Source: Marinibaculum sp040216765
Lineage (GTDB): Bacteria; Pseudomonadota; Alphaproteobacteria; Ferrovibrionales; Ferrovibrionaceae
DNA: 64,000 nt
Assembly: GCA_040216765.1 (NCBI GenBank)
Contig: JAVJON010000029.1
Coordinates: 62,001-126,000, forward strand
Direction of reading: 5' to 3'
The translations under genes and the position numbers were made by a program. Position 1 is the first letter of the stretch, and every line of letters starts with the position of its first letter. Shown here piece by piece: positions 23,783 through 32,507 of this stretch. A model generated the notes under the pieces. It had not been told where the DNA came from. It saw only the letters and a list, made by a program, of their open reading frames with translations, and did not search any database.

Positions 23783-24592
23783 ATAGCTTCCGCGACGACA
23801 GGCGGTCCGAACGCCGCCACCCGGGTGCCGCAGGGCCCCCCGCTGATCCGGCTGGAGAATGTGCGCAAGGTCTATCGCTCCGGCGAGACCGAGGTGCTGG
23901 CCGTGTCCGACGTCACCATGACGGTGTCGGAGGGGGAGCTGGTCTCCCTGGTCGGGCCGTCGGGCTGCGGCAAGACCACCGTGCTGAAGATCCTGGCCGG
24001 CCTGCACGGCCATGACGGCGGCGAGGTGGAGATCGGGGTGGGCAACGCACTGGTGCCCGGCCGCGACATCGGCATGGTGTTCCAGCAGGCGCTGCTGCTG
24101 AAATGGCGGAACATCCTGGACAATGTGCTGCTGCCGGCGGAGATCCTGGGCCTGCCGCGCAAGGAAAGCCGGGAGCGTGCCCGCGACCTGCTGGCGATGG
24201 TCGGGCTGGCTGATGCCGGCGACAAATATCCCTATGAGCTGTCCGGCGGCATGCAGCAGCGCGCGGCGATCGCGCGCGCCTTCGTGCACGACCCGAAGCT
24301 GATCCTGATGGACGAGCCGTTCGGCGCGCTGGACGCGCTGACCCGCGAGAAGATGAACCTGGAACTGCTGCGGATCTGGTCGGAGAGCGGCAAGACCATC
24401 GTCTTCGTGACCCATTCGATCCAGGAGGCGGTCTTCCTGTCCACCCATTGCGCGGTGCTGACGGCGGGGCCGGCCCGGATGGCCGACTATTTCGAGGTGG
24501 ACCTGCCGTTTCCGCGCAAGCTCGGCATCAAGTCCACCGAGCCCTTCGGCGTGTACTCGCGCCGCCTCTATCAATGTCTCGGCATGGAGTGA
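23783..24592 (+). CDS. ABC transporter ATP-binding protein (SsuB/TauB class)
   Basis: A 269-residue ATPase: Walker A GPSGCGKTT, Q-loop region 'GMVFQQALLLKWRNILDNV', signature LSGGMQQR, Walker B LILMDEPF, switch His in FVTHSIQEA. It is complete and should power the importer formed with the permease at 14407 and binding protein at 22374. The start is unusual. GGGAGG at 23771-23776 is ideally spaced for ATA at 23783, and no ATG lies in frame nearby. Alternatives are TTG at 23720 (no ribosome site) or GTG at 23825. The Gfo/Idh gene follows after 8 bases, linking transport to sugar-type catabolism. Confidence 0.88.
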   Translation: MASATTGGPNAATRVPQGPPLIRLENVRKVYRSGETEVLAVSDVTMTVSEGELVSLVGPSGCGKTTVLKILAGLHGHDGGEVEIGVGNALVPGRDIGMVFQQALLLKWRNILDNVLLPAEILGLPRKESRERARDLLAMVGLADAGDKYPYELSGGMQQRAAIARAFVHDPKLILMDEPFGALDALTREKMNLELLRIWSESGKTIVFVTHSIQEAVFLSTHCAVLTAGPARMADYFEVDLPFPRKLGIKSTEPFGVYSRRLYQCLGME

Positions 24593-24600
24593 ATCCTGAC

Positions 24601-25755
24601 ATGGCAACGCGACGCCTCGGCCTGATCATGAACGGCGTTACCGGCCGCATGGGCTACAACCAGCACCTGGTGCGCTCGATCCTCGCGATCCGCGATGCCG
24701 GCGGCGTCGCCCTGTCCAACGGCGACCGGGTGATGCCCGACCCGATCCTGGTCGGCCGCAATGCGGAGAAGGTCGAGGCGATGGCCCGCCAGCACGGCAT
24801 CGGCCGCTGGACCACCGACCTGGATGCCGCCCTGGCGGATCCCGAGGATGAGCTGTTCTTCGATGCCGCCACCACGCAGCTGCGCGCCGAACTGGTCGGC
24901 CGCGCGCTGGATGCCGGCAAGCATGTCTATTGCGAGAAGCCGGTGGCGGAGTCGCTGGCCGATGCCCTGGCGCTGGCGAAGAAGGCCAAGGCATCGGGCC
25001 TGAAGCATGGCGTGGTGCAGGACAAGCTGTTCCTGCCGGGCCTGCGCAAGCTGAAGCTGCTGATCGATTCCGGCTATTTCGGCCGCATCCTCTCGGTCCG
25101 CGGCGAGTTCGGCTACTGGGTGTTCGAGGGCGATTGGGGCGTGCCCGCGCAGCGGCCCAGCTGGAACTACCGCAAGGGCGAGGGCGGCGGCATCATCCTC
25201 GACATGGTCTGCCACTGGCGCTACGTGCTGCACAACCTGTTCGGCCCGATCCAGGCGCTGACCTGCCTGGGCGCCACCCATATCCCGGAGCGGGTGGACG
25301 AGAACGGCAAGGCCTACACCGCCGATGCCGACGACGCCGCCTATGCCACCTTCCAGATCGAGGGCGGCATCGTCGCCCATATCAACATGTCCTGGGCGGT
25401 GCGGGTGCGCCGCGACGACCTGGTGACCTTCCAGGTCGACGGCACGCATGGCTCGGCGGTGGCGGGCCTGACCTCCTGCGTGACGCAATCGCGGGTGAAC
25501 ACGCCGAAGCCGGTCTGGAATCCCGACGTGCCGAAGAGCATCGACTTCTTCGAGAACTGGGAGCCGGTACCCGACACGCAGGCCTATGACAACGGCTTCC
25601 GCCTGCAGTGGGAGGATTTCATCCGCCACCTGGCCGAGGATGCGCCCTGGAAGTTCGACCTGGCCGAGGGCGCCCGCGGCGTCCAGCTGGCGGAGCTGGG
25701 GCTGCAGAGCTGGGCCGAGCGGCGCTGGATCGACGTGCCCGAGCTGGAGATCTGA
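24601..25755 (+). CDS. Gfo/Idh/MocA-family NAD(P)-dependent dehydrogenase
   Basis: A 384-residue oxidoreductase: N-terminal Rossmann fold (GLIMNGVTGRMGYNQHL), the family motif YCEKPVAES with catalytic-site Lys, then an alpha/beta C-terminal domain ('EGGGIILDMVCHWRYVL') in which the His would face the substrate. Family members oxidise or isomerise sugars, inositols and sugar acids. It is co-transcribed with the upstream ATPase (8-base gap) and the downstream DUF993 gene (4-base gap). Inference: first oxidation of an imported cyclic polyol or sugar. The exact substrate cannot be called. Confidence 0.88.
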   Translation: MATRRLGLIMNGVTGRMGYNQHLVRSILAIRDAGGVALSNGDRVMPDPILVGRNAEKVEAMARQHGIGRWTTDLDAALADPEDELFFDAATTQLRAELVGRALDAGKHVYCEKPVAESLADALALAKKAKASGLKHGVVQDKLFLPGLRKLKLLIDSGYFGRILSVRGEFGYWVFEGDWGVPAQRPSWNYRKGEGGGIILDMVCHWRYVLHNLFGPIQALTCLGATHIPERVDENGKAYTADADDAAYATFQIEGGIVAHINMSWAVRVRRDDLVTFQVDGTHGSAVAGLTSCVTQSRVNTPKPVWNPDVPKSIDFFENWEPVPDTQAYDNGFRLQWEDFIRHLAEDAPWKFDLAEGARGVQLAELGLQSWAERRWIDVPELEI

Positions 25756-25759
25756 GCCG

Positions 25760-26935
25760 ATGGTCGAGATCGCGCTGCCCACCGCCGGGCGCGGGCTGGA
25801 GAGCCTGACGCTGGGCGAGCCGTCGCCCTACTGGCAGAAGAACGGCGCTGCGCGCGGCGCCTTCAACCGGGTGGCGATCGCCGCCGCCCATGTGGTGGCC
25901 GACCCGCTGGCACAACACGACCCCTGGCTGCAGCCGTCGATCGACTGGGACCGCACTTTGGCCTATCGCGACGTGCTGTGGGACCTGGGCCTTGGCGTGG
26001 CCGAGGCGATGGACACCGCACAGCGCGGCATGGGGCTCGCCTGGCCGGAGGCGCAGGAGCTGATCGCCCGCGCGCTGGATCGGGCGAAGGGCCGCAGCGA
26101 CAGCCCGGTGATCGCCAGCGGCGCCGGCACCGACCATCTGGAGGCCGGCCCCGACGTCACCCTGGACCGGGTGATCGCCGCCTACGAGGAGCAGGTCGGC
26201 TATGTCGAGGGGCTGGGCGGAAGGGTGATCCTGATGGCCAGCCGCGCGCTGGCCCGCGTGGCCCGGGGGCCGGAGGATTATCACCGGGTCTATGGCCGGA
26301 TCCTGTCCCAGGTGCGCCAGCCGGTGGTGATCCACTGGCTGGGCGAGATGTTCGATCCCGCGCTGGAAGGCTATTGGGGCGCCACCGACCATATGGCGGC
26401 GATGGAGACCTGCCTGGCGGTGCTGCGCGACAATGCGGCGAAGATCGACGGCGTGAAGATCTCGCTCCTGTCGAAGGAGAAGGAGATCGCGATGCGCCGC
26501 CGCCTGCCGGACGGCGTGCGGATGTATACCGGCGACGATTTCAACTATGCCGAACTGATCCATGGCGACGAGCAGGGCCATTCCGATGCGCTGCTGGGCA
26601 TCTTCGACCCGATCGCGCCGGCCGCCTCGGCCGCGCTGCAGGCCCTGGCGCGCGGCGGCGACAACAGCTTCTTCGAGATCCTGGAGCCCACCGTGCCGCT
26701 CAGCCGGCATGTCTTCCAGGCGCCGACCCGGTTCTACAAGACCGGCGTCGTGTTCCTGGCCTACCTGAACGGCTTCCAGGACCATTTCACCATGGTGGGG
26801 GGACAGCAGAGCGCGCGCTCGCTGCTGCATCTGGCCGACCTGCTGCGGCTCGCCGACAGCGCCCGCCTGCTGCGCGATCCGGAGATCGCGGCGCGGCGCA
26901 TGCGCAACGTGATGGCGGTGCACGGCCTGGCCTGA
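25760..26935 (+). CDS. DUF993/dihydrodipicolinate-synthase-like protein
   Basis: A 391-residue protein of the PF06187 (DUF993) group, predicted TIM barrels related to dihydrodipicolinate synthase and NAL-type aldolases. The opening 'AFNRVAIAAAHVVADPLA', central 'GGRVILMASRALARVARGPEDY' and 'KIDGVKISLL' with a candidate Schiff-base Lys in the barrel are typical. Such genes almost always travel with Gfo/Idh dehydrogenases and sugar-isomerase TIM barrels, as here, which points to a retro-aldol or dehydration step in a sugar-derived pathway. Start ATG 25760, 4 bases after the previous stop. Confidence 0.8.
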   Translation: MVEIALPTAGRGLESLTLGEPSPYWQKNGAARGAFNRVAIAAAHVVADPLAQHDPWLQPSIDWDRTLAYRDVLWDLGLGVAEAMDTAQRGMGLAWPEAQELIARALDRAKGRSDSPVIASGAGTDHLEAGPDVTLDRVIAAYEEQVGYVEGLGGRVILMASRALARVARGPEDYHRVYGRILSQVRQPVVIHWLGEMFDPALEGYWGATDHMAAMETCLAVLRDNAAKIDGVKISLLSKEKEIAMRRRLPDGVRMYTGDDFNYAELIHGDEQGHSDALLGIFDPIAPAASAALQALARGGDNSFFEILEPTVPLSRHVFQAPTRFYKTGVVFLAYLNGFQDHFTMVGGQQSARSLLHLADLLRLADSARLLRDPEIAARRMRNVMAVHGLA

Positions 26936-27042
26936 CCCGGCCGGCGCGCACCGACGATGAGCTGTCCGGCCGGGGCCCTGGCCCCGCCGGCGGGACCTGC
27001 CGCGGCGCGACGTTCGCGGCGGCGACAACGGGAGGAAGAGGA

Positions 27043-28068
27043 ATGACACGCAAGACAGTTCGCCTGGCGTCACTGGCAACCGGCATTGCCGCGGCACTGG
27101 CCGTTTCGGCAGGTGCGGCAGCGGCGGCGGATTACGCCTGGAAGCCCGATCATCCGATCACCATCGTGGTGCCCTGGGGCGCCGGCGGCGCCACCGACCA
27201 GGTCAGCCGGGTCACCGCCGGCGTGCTGGAGAAGGAGCTCGGCCAGAAGGTCGTGGTGGTCAACACCCCGGGCGCGTCGGGCTCGATCGGCAAGAAGAAC
27301 GTCTGGGAGGCCGACCGCGACGGCTATACCTGGGCGGCCGGCGCGCCGAAGCAGCTCGGCACCTACAAGCTGCTCGGCATGTGGGATACCTGGGTCGACG
27401 ACTGGCAGCTCTATACCACCGTCACCAACGTGCCGATGGTCAGCGTCAATCCCGACACCCCCTACATGACCATGGACGACCTGCTGGCCGCGATGAAGGA
27501 CAAGCAGATCCCGGTCGCCACGGCGGGCGCCGGCTCGTCCGGCCATGCCGCGATCGAGGCCCTGAAGGGCGCCACCGGCCTGGACTATCGCCATGTCAGC
27601 TATGACGGCGGCAACCCGGCGGTGATCGCGGTGGTCAGCGGCGAGGCCGAGGTCACCACGCAGCTCGCCTCCGAGCAGTCGGAGATGGTGCGCGGCAAGC
27701 GCCTGCGCCCGCTGGCGGTGCTGTCCGACAAGCCGCTGGAGATCGAGGGCTATGGCACGGTGCCGCCGATCACCCAGTTCGTCGACAAGAAGCTGCCGCA
27801 GCTCGCCACCTCGTTCGGCATCTTCATCCCGAAGGACGGCACGCCGCCGGAAGTGATCGAGACGATGGATGCGGTCTGGGCGAAGGTGATCCCGACCTCG
27901 CCGGAGCTGAAGGGCTATGCCCTGAACCGCGGCGCGCTGTTCACGCCGTCCTCCGGTGCCGCGGCCCGCGAGCAGGTCTGGCCGGAGATCCAGGCCGATG
28001 CCTGGAGCTTCGACGCGGCCGGCCGCACGACGATGTCGCCGTCGGACCTCAACATCCCGAAGCCGTAA
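27043..28068 (+). CDS. Tripartite tricarboxylate transporter substrate-binding protein (TctC type)
   Basis: A 341-residue periplasmic binding protein (Bug family) with a signal peptide (1-28, ending AAAA). The family opening is 'KPDHPITIVVPWGAGGATDQVSRV', then 'VVVVNTPGASGSIG'. Start ATG 27043 after GGAGGAAGAGG. It precedes TctB and TctA genes in the normal order, giving a complete secondary transporter that typically imports carboxylates. Within this cluster it probably brings in a sugar acid or a related carboxylic compound. Confidence 0.93.
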   Translation: MTRKTVRLASLATGIAAALAVSAGAAAAADYAWKPDHPITIVVPWGAGGATDQVSRVTAGVLEKELGQKVVVVNTPGASGSIGKKNVWEADRDGYTWAAGAPKQLGTYKLLGMWDTWVDDWQLYTTVTNVPMVSVNPDTPYMTMDDLLAAMKDKQIPVATAGAGSSGHAAIEALKGATGLDYRHVSYDGGNPAVIAVVSGEAEVTTQLASEQSEMVRGKRLRPLAVLSDKPLEIEGYGTVPPITQFVDKKLPQLATSFGIFIPKDGTPPEVIETMDAVWAKVIPTSPELKGYALNRGALFTPSSGAAAREQVWPEIQADAWSFDAAGRTTMSPSDLNIPKP

Positions 28069-28147
28069 GACGGATGGCGCAGGCGGGCGGGGCAGGGACC
28101 CCGTCCGCCGCGCCTCCACGTTCTCCGAACCTGACCGGATTGCCCCG

Positions 28148-28648
28148 ATGCCGCGCGCGGATTTCCTGTTCTCGCTGGTGCTGATCGCGGTCGGCATCGC
28201 CGCGGCCGCCGAAGCTTGGCGCATGCCGCGCTTCGAGAATCTCGGGGTGCATCCGATGACCGCGCCCGGGCTGACCCCGGGCCTGCTGGGCCTCGTCGTG
28301 GCGGGCCTCGGCCTTGCCCTGCTGCTGGGCGCGGTGCGCGCGGGCGGCTGGCAGCGGTCGGCCCCCGCCACCGCCGGGCAGGCGGCCGAGCGGCGCTCCA
28401 CCCTGGGCCGGGTCGCGCTGGCCCTGCTGCTGACCCTGGGCTATGCCGCCGGCCTGGTCGGCCATATGCCGTTCTGGCTGGCCACCGCGATCTTCGTCTT
28501 CCTGTTCGTCGCCCTGTTCGAATGGCCGCTGCACGAGGGCTGGCGCCGGCGCCTGCGCGGCCTCGCCATCGCGGCCGTCCTGGCCGTCGCCACCGGGCTC
28601 GCCGTCACCTACCTGTTCGAGGAGATCTTCCTCGTGCAGCTGCCCTGA
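28148..28648 (+). CDS. Tripartite tricarboxylate transporter small subunit (TctB type)
   Basis: A 166-residue membrane protein with four predicted helices (FLFSLVLIAVGIAAAAE; LTPGLLGLVVAGLGLALLLG; VALALLLTLGYAAGLVG; and the pair ending LAVTYLFEEIF). The first helix followed by 'GVHPMTAPGLTPGLLGL' is characteristic of TctB. It is poorly conserved by nature. Position between TctC and TctA, 12 bases before the latter, fixes the assignment. Confidence 0.9.
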   Translation: MPRADFLFSLVLIAVGIAAAAEAWRMPRFENLGVHPMTAPGLTPGLLGLVVAGLGLALLLGAVRAGGWQRSAPATAGQAAERRSTLGRVALALLLTLGYAAGLVGHMPFWLATAIFVFLFVALFEWPLHEGWRRRLRGLAIAAVLAVATGLAVTYLFEEIFLVQLP

Positions 28649-28660
28649 GGCGCGGCGGCA

Positions 28661-30199
28661 ATGCAGGCATTGACCTATTTCCTGGACGGCCTGCTGTCGA
28701 TCGGCAGCGACCCGATCGCGCTGTTCGCCGTGGTCTGGGCCACCCTGCTGGGCATGGCGGTGGGCATGATGCCCGGCCTGACCGCGACCCTGGGGGTCGC
28801 CCTGCTGACCACCCTGACCTTCCGGATGGCCGCGGGCGACGCGATCCTGATCCTGATCTGCATGTATGTCGGCGCGATCTATGGCGGCAGCCGCAGCGCG
28901 ATCCTGCTGAACATCCCCGGCACCCCGGCCAATGCCGCCAGCGCGCTGGACGGCTTTCCCCTGGCGCGCAGCGGGCGGGCGGGCGAGGCGCTGGTGCTGA
29001 CCACCGTGGGTTCCACCCTGGGCACCCTGTTCGGCCTGATCGCCCTGGCGCTGGTGGCGCCGCTGCTGGCGGAGTTCGCGCTGAGCTTCGGCTCCTTCGA
29101 GTTCTTCTGGCTGGCGGTGTTCGGGGTCATCATCTCCGGCCACCTGACCGCCATCGACAACCCGATCAAGGGCTGGATCGCGGGCTTCCTGGGCCTGTTG
29201 CTGGCGACCGTCGGGCAGGAGGGCATCCACGCCTACCAGCGCTTCAGCTATGGCTGGACCGACCTGGCCGGCGGCATCGGCCTCTTGCCCGCGCTGGTCG
29301 GCGCCTTCGGCTTCGCCGAGATCCTGTCGGTGATGAAGGCGCAGCGCTACCAGGCGGTGCGCGACATGGGCAGCGCCGCCCTGCCGAAGCTGCGCGAGAT
29401 CTGGGGCTATCGCCGCACCGTCCTGCGCTCCGGCTTCCTGGGGACCCTGATGGGGCTGATCCCCGGCGTCGGCGAGGATATGGGGGCATGGAGCTCCTAT
29501 GCCGCCGCGCGCCGCGCCAGCAAGGAAAAGGCGCTGTACGGCAAGGGCAGCCGCGAGGGGCTGCTGGCGGCGGAGACCGGCAACAATGCCGCGGTGCCCG
29601 GCGCGCTGATCCCGGTGCTGGTGCTGGCGGTGCCGGGCTCGGCGCCGGCCGCGGTGCTGCTGGCGGCCCTGCTGATCCACGGCATCCGCCCCGGGCCTCT
29701 GATCATGATCGAATCCCCGGCCTTCGTGTACGAGGTCGCCGGCATGCTGCTGTTCGCCGCCGCCGGGATCCTGGTGCTGGGCCTCTTGCTGACCCGGCCG
29801 CTGCTGGCGGTGCTGGCGGTGCCGCGCGAGCGGCTGATGCCGATCGTCTTCGTGCTCTGCACGGTGGGTGCCTTCGCCATCGCCAGCCGGGTGTTCGACA
29901 TCTGGGTGATGCTGGCGATGGGGCTGTTCGGCTTCGCCCTGCGGGAGATGAAATACCCGATGGCGCCGCTGGTCCTGGGGATCGTGCTGGGTGACATCCT
30001 GGACAAGTCGCTGCGCCGCGGCATGACCCTGACCGATGGCGATTTCGCGCCGTTCCTGACCCGGCCGATCTCGATGATCCTGGCGCTGGCCTGCCTGGCG
30101 ACAATCCTGTTCAGCTTCGGCGCGGTGCGCCGCGCCTTCGCCGCCGGCCTGGCGCGCATCCGGTGGCCCGGGCGCGGCAGGGCCGGCACCCGACCTTGA
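28661..30199 (+). CDS. Tripartite tricarboxylate transporter large permease (TctA type)
   Basis: A 512-residue polytopic membrane protein with 10-12 helices. Both family signatures are present: 'GMAVGMMPGLTATLGVALL' near residue 30 and 'YGGSRSAILLNIPGTPANAAS' near residue 75. The second copy of the internal repeat starts near residue 265 (GLIPGVGEDMGAWSSY). It forms the translocation pore with TctB. The sugar-isomerase gene starts about 14 bases downstream, so transport and catabolism are in one transcript. Confidence 0.95.
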   Translation: MQALTYFLDGLLSIGSDPIALFAVVWATLLGMAVGMMPGLTATLGVALLTTLTFRMAAGDAILILICMYVGAIYGGSRSAILLNIPGTPANAASALDGFPLARSGRAGEALVLTTVGSTLGTLFGLIALALVAPLLAEFALSFGSFEFFWLAVFGVIISGHLTAIDNPIKGWIAGFLGLLLATVGQEGIHAYQRFSYGWTDLAGGIGLLPALVGAFGFAEILSVMKAQRYQAVRDMGSAALPKLREIWGYRRTVLRSGFLGTLMGLIPGVGEDMGAWSSYAAARRASKEKALYGKGSREGLLAAETGNNAAVPGALIPVLVLAVPGSAPAAVLLAALLIHGIRPGPLIMIESPAFVYEVAGMLLFAAAGILVLGLLLTRPLLAVLAVPRERLMPIVFVLCTVGAFAIASRVFDIWVMLAMGLFGFALREMKYPMAPLVLGIVLGDILDKSLRRGMTLTDGDFAPFLTRPISMILALACLATILFSFGAVRRAFAAGLARIRWPGRGRAGTRP

Positions 30200-30213
30200 C
30201 CCGAGGGAAGATG

Positions 30214-31035
30214 ATGCGCCTGTCACTCTGCAACGAGGTGCTGCGGCACCTGCCATTCCCCGAGCAATGCGCCTATGCCGCGGCCCTGGGCTATGAGGGG
30301 CTGGAGATCGCGCCCTTCACCCTGGCCGAGGACCCGCTGGCGCTGACCGCCGGCGACATCCAGGCGGTGCGCAAGGCGCTGGCGGATACCGGGCTGGCCG
30401 CCACCGGCCTGCACTGGCTGCTGCTGGCGCCGGACGGCCTGTCGATCACCGATGCCGACCCGGCGGTGCGCAGCCGCACCCGCGCGGTGATCGAGCGGAT
30501 GTGCGCCCTGGCCGGCGAACTGGAGGCGCGCGTGCTGGTGCATGGCTCGCCGCACCAGCGCCGCACCGGCGGCGACCCGGATGCCGTCGAACGCGCCATC
30601 GAGATGCTGGGCTTCGCCGGCGCGGCGGCGCAGGCCGCCGGCGTGACCTATTGCCTGGAACCCCTGGCGGCGAAGGAGAACGATTTCGTGCATACCGTGG
30701 CGGAGGCGGCGGCGATCGTGCGCCGCATCGGCAACCCGAACCTGGCCACCATGATCGACTGCAGCGCCACCGCGCAGACCGAGGAACGGCCGGTGGCGGA
30801 GGTGATCCGCGAATGGATGCCCTCGGGCCTGGTGCGGCATGTCCAGGTCAACGACCCCAACCGCCGCGGCCCGGGCGAGGGCGAAATGCCCTTCGCGCCG
30901 ATCCTGAAGGCCCTGCTGGACACCGGCTATGACGGCGACATCGCCTTCGAGCCGTTCGTCTACGAGCCCGATGGCGCCGCCTGTGCCGCCCGCTCGATCG
31001 GCTATGTGAAAGGCATCCTGGAGGCGATCCGATGA
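30214..31035 (+). CDS. Sugar phosphate isomerase/epimerase-family TIM barrel
   Basis: A 273-residue AP-endonuclease-2-like TIM barrel (xylose-isomerase-like superfamily). It opens MRLSLCNEVLRHLPF. Metal-ligand strands include 'YCLEPLAAKENDF' (Glu), 'ATMIDCSATAQ' (Asp), 'VRHVQVNDPNRRGPGEGE' (His and Asp) and C-terminal 'IAFEPFVYEPDG' (Glu). I chose ATG 30214, since GAGGGA (30203-30208) is better spaced for it than for ATG 30211. Members isomerise or epimerise ketoses and keto-polyols. It overlaps the next gene by ATGA. Substrate unknown. Confidence 0.85.
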   Translation: MRLSLCNEVLRHLPFPEQCAYAAALGYEGLEIAPFTLAEDPLALTAGDIQAVRKALADTGLAATGLHWLLLAPDGLSITDADPAVRSRTRAVIERMCALAGELEARVLVHGSPHQRRTGGDPDAVERAIEMLGFAGAAAQAAGVTYCLEPLAAKENDFVHTVAEAAAIVRRIGNPNLATMIDCSATAQTEERPVAEVIREWMPSGLVRHVQVNDPNRRGPGEGEMPFAPILKALLDTGYDGDIAFEPFVYEPDGAACAARSIGYVKGILEAIR

Positions 31036-32507
31036 CCGCCGCGACCGGCATTGCCCCCGCCTCCATCGCCCCCGCCTCCATCGCCATCGACGCGGTCGAC
31101 CTGTTCGAGCGGCCGGTGGTGCTGCGCATGCCGTTCCGCTTCGGCATCGTCACCCTGACCCATGCGCCGCAGGTCTTCCTGCGGCTGCGCCTGGCGGACG
31201 GCACGACCGGCATCGCCGCGGAGATGCTGGCGCCGAAATGGTTCGACAAGAATCCCGGCCTCAGCAACGAGCAGAACTTCGACCAGCTGCGCCGCTCGCT
31301 GGCCCTGGCCGCGGAGCGCTACCTGGCCGGGCCGCAGGGCCTGGCCCCCTTCGCCCTGCATGCCCGCCACGAGGCGGACCATCACGCGGCCTGCGCGGCG
31401 GAGGGGCTGAACGGCCTGGTCGCCGGCTTCGGCCTGGCCCTGCTCGACCGGGCGGTAATCGACGCGCTGTGCCGGCGGGACGGGATGTCGGTGTTCCGGG
31501 CGGTGGCCGGCAATGCGCTCGGCATCGACGCGGCGACCGCGCCGGACCTGCAGGGCTTCGACATCGACGGCTTCCTGGCCGGGTTGCGGCCCGCCGGCCG
31601 GATCGAGGCCCGGCATACCGTCGGCCTGGTGGATTCCCTGACCGATGCCGGGATCCCGCCCGACCGGCGGGTCGGCGACGGCCTGCCGGAAAGCCTGGAG
31701 GCCGCCGTCGCGGCCTATGGCCTGCGCAGCTTCAAGCTGAAGGTGCAGGGCGATATCGACGCGGACCTGGAGCGGCTCTGCGGCATCGCCGCGGTGATCG
31801 ACCGGCAGCCCGCGCCCTACCGCTCCACCCTGGACGGCAACGAGCAGTACAAGGCGCCCGAGGCCGTGCTGGAGCTGTGGCACCGGATCGCCGAGGAGCC
31901 GCGGCTGGAACGGCTGCGTGCCTCGATCCTGTTCGTGGAGCAGCCGATCGCGCGGTCGGCCGCGCTCGAGGCTCCGCTGGGCGCGCTGGCCGAGGCGGTG
32001 CAGGTCGAGGTCGACGAGTCCGACGCCGATATCGACGTCTTCCCGCGGGCGAAGGCGCTCGGCTATTCCGGCATCTCCAGCAAGTCCTGCAAGGGCTTCT
32101 ACCGGGCGCTGCTGAACCGCGCCCGGGTCGCCGCCTGGAACGCGGCCGAACCGGGCGGCCGCTACTTCATGTCGGCGGAGGACCTGACCACCCAGGCCGG
32201 GATCGCCGTGCAGCAGGACCTGGCGCTGGCCACCCTGATCGGCTGCACCCATGTGGAGCGCAACGGCCATCACTATGTCGACGGCATGGCCGGCGCGCCG
32301 CAGGCGGAACAGGACGCCTTCCTGGCCGCCCATCCCGACATCTACCACCGGGCCGACGGCCCGAAGGGGAGCGGGCGGGCGCGCCTGCATATCGCCGGCG
32401 GCAGCATCGCCATCGGCTCGCTCGACATACCGGGCCTCGGCGTCGGGCCGCTGCCCGACTGGGCGGCGATGGACCCGATGCCCCGGCCGGGGAAGGTGAC
32501 ACCATGA
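31032..32507 (+). CDS. Enolase-superfamily (mandelate racemase-like) enzyme
   Basis: A 491-residue, unusually long enolase-superfamily member. The C-terminal barrel has a KxK-type base pair (FKLKVQG), metal-ligand strands 'STLDGNEQY' (Asp), 'FVEQPIARS' (Glu) and 'VEVDESDADID' (Glu/Asp), and a following 'SSKSCKG' segment with Lys. The family removes a proton next to a carboxylate, so sugar-acid dehydration or epimerisation is likely. Overlaps at both ends by ATGA place it between two isomerase-type barrels. The N-terminus contains a 15-bp repeat coding IAPAS twice. Substrate is not derivable. Confidence 0.8.
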   Translation: MTAATGIAPASIAPASIAIDAVDLFERPVVLRMPFRFGIVTLTHAPQVFLRLRLADGTTGIAAEMLAPKWFDKNPGLSNEQNFDQLRRSLALAAERYLAGPQGLAPFALHARHEADHHAACAAEGLNGLVAGFGLALLDRAVIDALCRRDGMSVFRAVAGNALGIDAATAPDLQGFDIDGFLAGLRPAGRIEARHTVGLVDSLTDAGIPPDRRVGDGLPESLEAAVAAYGLRSFKLKVQGDIDADLERLCGIAAVIDRQPAPYRSTLDGNEQYKAPEAVLELWHRIAEEPRLERLRASILFVEQPIARSAALEAPLGALAEAVQVEVDESDADIDVFPRAKALGYSGISSKSCKGFYRALLNRARVAAWNAAEPGGRYFMSAEDLTTQAGIAVQQDLALATLIGCTHVERNGHHYVDGMAGAPQAEQDAFLAAHPDIYHRADGPKGSGRARLHIAGGSIAIGSLDIPGLGVGPLPDWAAMDPMPRPGKVTP

